A DNA stretch of 7,448 nt from Candidatus Pelagibacter sp. Lineage in GTDB: Bacteria > Pseudomonadota > Alphaproteobacteria > Pelagibacterales > Pelagibacteraceae. The notes under the pieces were generated by a model. It had not been told where the DNA came from and searched no databases. It worked only from the letters and a program-made list of their open reading frames with translations. Where the stretch lies: assembly GCA_028097785.1 (NCBI GenBank), contig JAOHFB010000029.1:1-7448 (forward strand). Direction: 5' to 3'. Position numbers and translations under genes: made by a program. Within the stretch, counting starts at the first letter, position 1, and every line of letters starts with the position of its first letter. Shown here in pieces: positions 6,464 to 7,448 of the stretch.

Positions 6464-7127
6464 TCCTGTAGGTTTTAGATTAGGTATCAATAGAGGCTGG
6501 GACTCTGTTTGGTATGCTAAAAAGAAAGATTTTGGAAATTATTTAATTGAAGATTTTAAAATTAGAGAATACATCAAAAAAAATGTTGTTAATTCTGGTG
6601 TATCAAAAGTCATGATAGAAAGAACTTCTAATAAATGCTATGTTACAATTTACACTTCAAGACCTGGATTTGTTATTGGAAAAAAAGGAAGTGATATTGA
6701 CAAAATCAAAAACAACTTATCTAAATTTACAACTAATGAAGTTGCTTTAAACATCAAAGAAGTAAAAAAGCCTGAAACTAACGCTTATTTAGTAGCTGAA
6801 AATATTGCTCAACAATTAGTTAAAAGAATTTCGTACAGAAGAGCTATGAAAAGATCTATGCAGTCATGCATTAGATTGGGAGCAAGAGGAATTAAAGTTT
6901 CTATTAGCGGAAGACTTGGTGGAAATGAAATAGCAAGAACTGAGTGGTTAAGAGAAGGTAGTATACCGTCACACACTTTAAGAGCAGACATAGATTATGC
7001 AGAAGCAGAAGCATTAACAACCTATGGAATCATTGGAATTAAAGTTTGGATTTATAAAGGTGAAGTTTTTGCAAGAGAATTTAGTCAAGAGACTAACAAA
7101 GTAACCCCAAAAGAAGGTAAAGAATAA
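6447..7127 (+). CDS. rpsC: 30S ribosomal protein S3
   Basis: S3 lies at the mRNA entry channel, where with S4 and S5 it contributes to the ribosome's helicase activity. The 226 residues are in the normal range. The start [13 protein letters not shown] is nearly invariant and fixes the ATG inside the end of rplV. A type II KH domain carries the RNA-binding loop GKKG at 78-81 within [14 protein letters not shown]. The second domain shows [38 protein letters not shown], then [35 protein letters not shown]. The tail after that is short and variable. The stop overlaps the rplP start by one base. A 60-residue antisense frame inside is a shadow. Confidence 0.99.
   Translation: MGQKVNPVGFRLGINRGWDSVWYAKKKDFGNYLIEDFKIREYIKKNVVNSGVSKVMIERTSNKCYVTIYTSRPGFVIGKKGSDIDKIKNNLSKFTTNEVALNIKEVKKPETNAYLVAENIAQQLVKRISYRRAMKRSMQSCIRLGARGIKVSISGRLGGNEIARTEWLREGSIPSHTLRADIDYAEAEALTTYGIIGIKVWIYKGEVFAREFSQETNKVTPKEGKE
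7113..7117 (+). promoter_or_regulatory. GAAGG ribosome binding site for rplP, inside rpsC
   Basis: GAAGG lies 9 bases before the rplP ATG and encodes part of the Lys-Glu-Gly-Lys tail of S3. It is well spaced and combined with a TAATG overlap. Confidence 0.55.
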
Positions 7128-7448
7128 TGCTTCAGCCAGTTAGAACTAGATGGAGAAAAGCTCACAAGGGAAGAATCCATGGGACTGCGACAAGAGCTAG
7201 TAGCATAAACTATGGTGCTTTTGCTTTAAAGGCTTTGCAACCAGAAAGAATTACTGGAAAACAAATTGAAGCTGCTAGAGTAGCTTTAACTAGACACATG
7301 AAGAGGCAAGGAAGAGTGTGGACTAGAGTTTTTCCAAACATCCCAGTATCTAAAAAACCTATTGAAGTTAGAATGGGTAAAGGAAAAGGAAATCCAGAAT
7401 TTTTTGCTTGTAGAGTGAAGCCAGGTAGAATTTTATTTGAAGTTGATG
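7127..7448 (+). CDS. rplP: 50S ribosomal protein L16 (5' part, cut by the window edge)
   Basis: L16 organises the A-site region of the 50S subunit and is needed for late assembly. Translating from the ATG that overlaps the rpsC stop gives 107 codons plus one base, of a family length near 137, so roughly 30 residues are missing off the right edge. The start [19 protein letters not shown] matches the family MLQPKRTKFRKx[30 protein letters not shown] lies at about 45-70, and [12 protein letters not shown] at about 81-92 follows the usual KKP. Arg82 aligns with the E. coli Arg81 that the oxygenase RoxA/YcfD hydroxylates. PGRILFEVD ends the visible part. In the standard S10 operon, rpmC and rpsQ would follow. 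Confidence 0.98.
   Translation, partial: MLQPVRTRWRKAHKGRIHGTATRASSINYGAFALKALQPERITGKQIEAARVALTRHMKRQGRVWTRVFPNIPVSKKPIEVRMGKGKGNPEFFACRVKPGRILFEVD

Larger units (their letters stand above)
55..7448 (+). other. Fused str-S10 ribosomal protein operon
   Basis: Twelve genes in the same direction have junctions of -17, -1 (four times), 1, 2 (three times), 3 and 6 bases. No gap is large enough for a terminator or a promoter with its leader. This makes one long transcript the simplest reading, continuing beyond the right edge and possibly starting upstream of the left edge. Internal promoters inside coding sequence cannot be excluded by eye. Confidence 0.85.

Noticed and set aside
6809..6991. Antisense 60-residue frame within rpsC
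   Set aside because: It lies opposite the strongly conserved S3 C-terminal domain, with no family resemblance.
1..7448. Mobile element, defence system, CRISPR array or biosynthetic cluster
   Set aside because: Every base from 55 on is accounted for by conserved ribosomal or EF-G coding sequence apart from 16 junction bases, with no direct or inverted repeats of note.

Overview
The window is a single, fully co-oriented block of translation genes on the + strand: rpsL, rpsG, fusA, rpsJ, rplC, rplD, rplW, rplB, rpsS, rplV, rpsC and the first 107 codons of rplP, which runs off the right edge. The order is the classic bacterial str operon followed directly by the S10 operon. Every protein is recognisable over its full length, and I see no broken genes, mobile elements, RNA genes or CRISPR.

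The DNA is strongly AT-rich, with Arg coded almost always by AGA, A-rich homopolymer runs, and TAA as the only stop codon. The proteins look alphaproteobacterial: S12 carries the [15 protein letters not shown] and GNLDTQGV stretches, L4 ends its tunnel loop in GGGIAHGP, and L3 has a GSTGHSQDPGKVFKGKK core. Together with extreme compaction this suggests a free-living, streamlined marine alphaproteobacterium of the SAR11/Pelagibacterales type. That placement is inferred from memory of the families, not from a search.

Layout: positions 1-54 are an AT-rich leader or gene tail with no convincing promoter. Positions 55-2981 hold the str part (S12, S7, EF-G). Positions 2984-7448 hold the S10 part (S10, L3, L4, L23, L2, S19, L22, S3, L16). 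The eleven junctions leave only 16 untranslated bases in total. Four are TAATG one-base overlaps, six are gaps of 1-6 bases, and rplV/rpsC overlap by 17 bases. No tuf gene lies between fusA and rpsJ, and no space remains for the leader or intercistronic sequences through which L4 and S7 control these operons in E. coli.

The genes act together in building the 30S subunit (S12, S7, S10, S19, S3) and 50S subunit (L3, L4, L23, L2, L22, L16), and in driving translocation (EF-G). The window is essentially ordinary housekeeping sequence. I found no new biological system; the points of interest are operon fusion, compaction, possible loss of autogenous control sites and a few local protein deviations.
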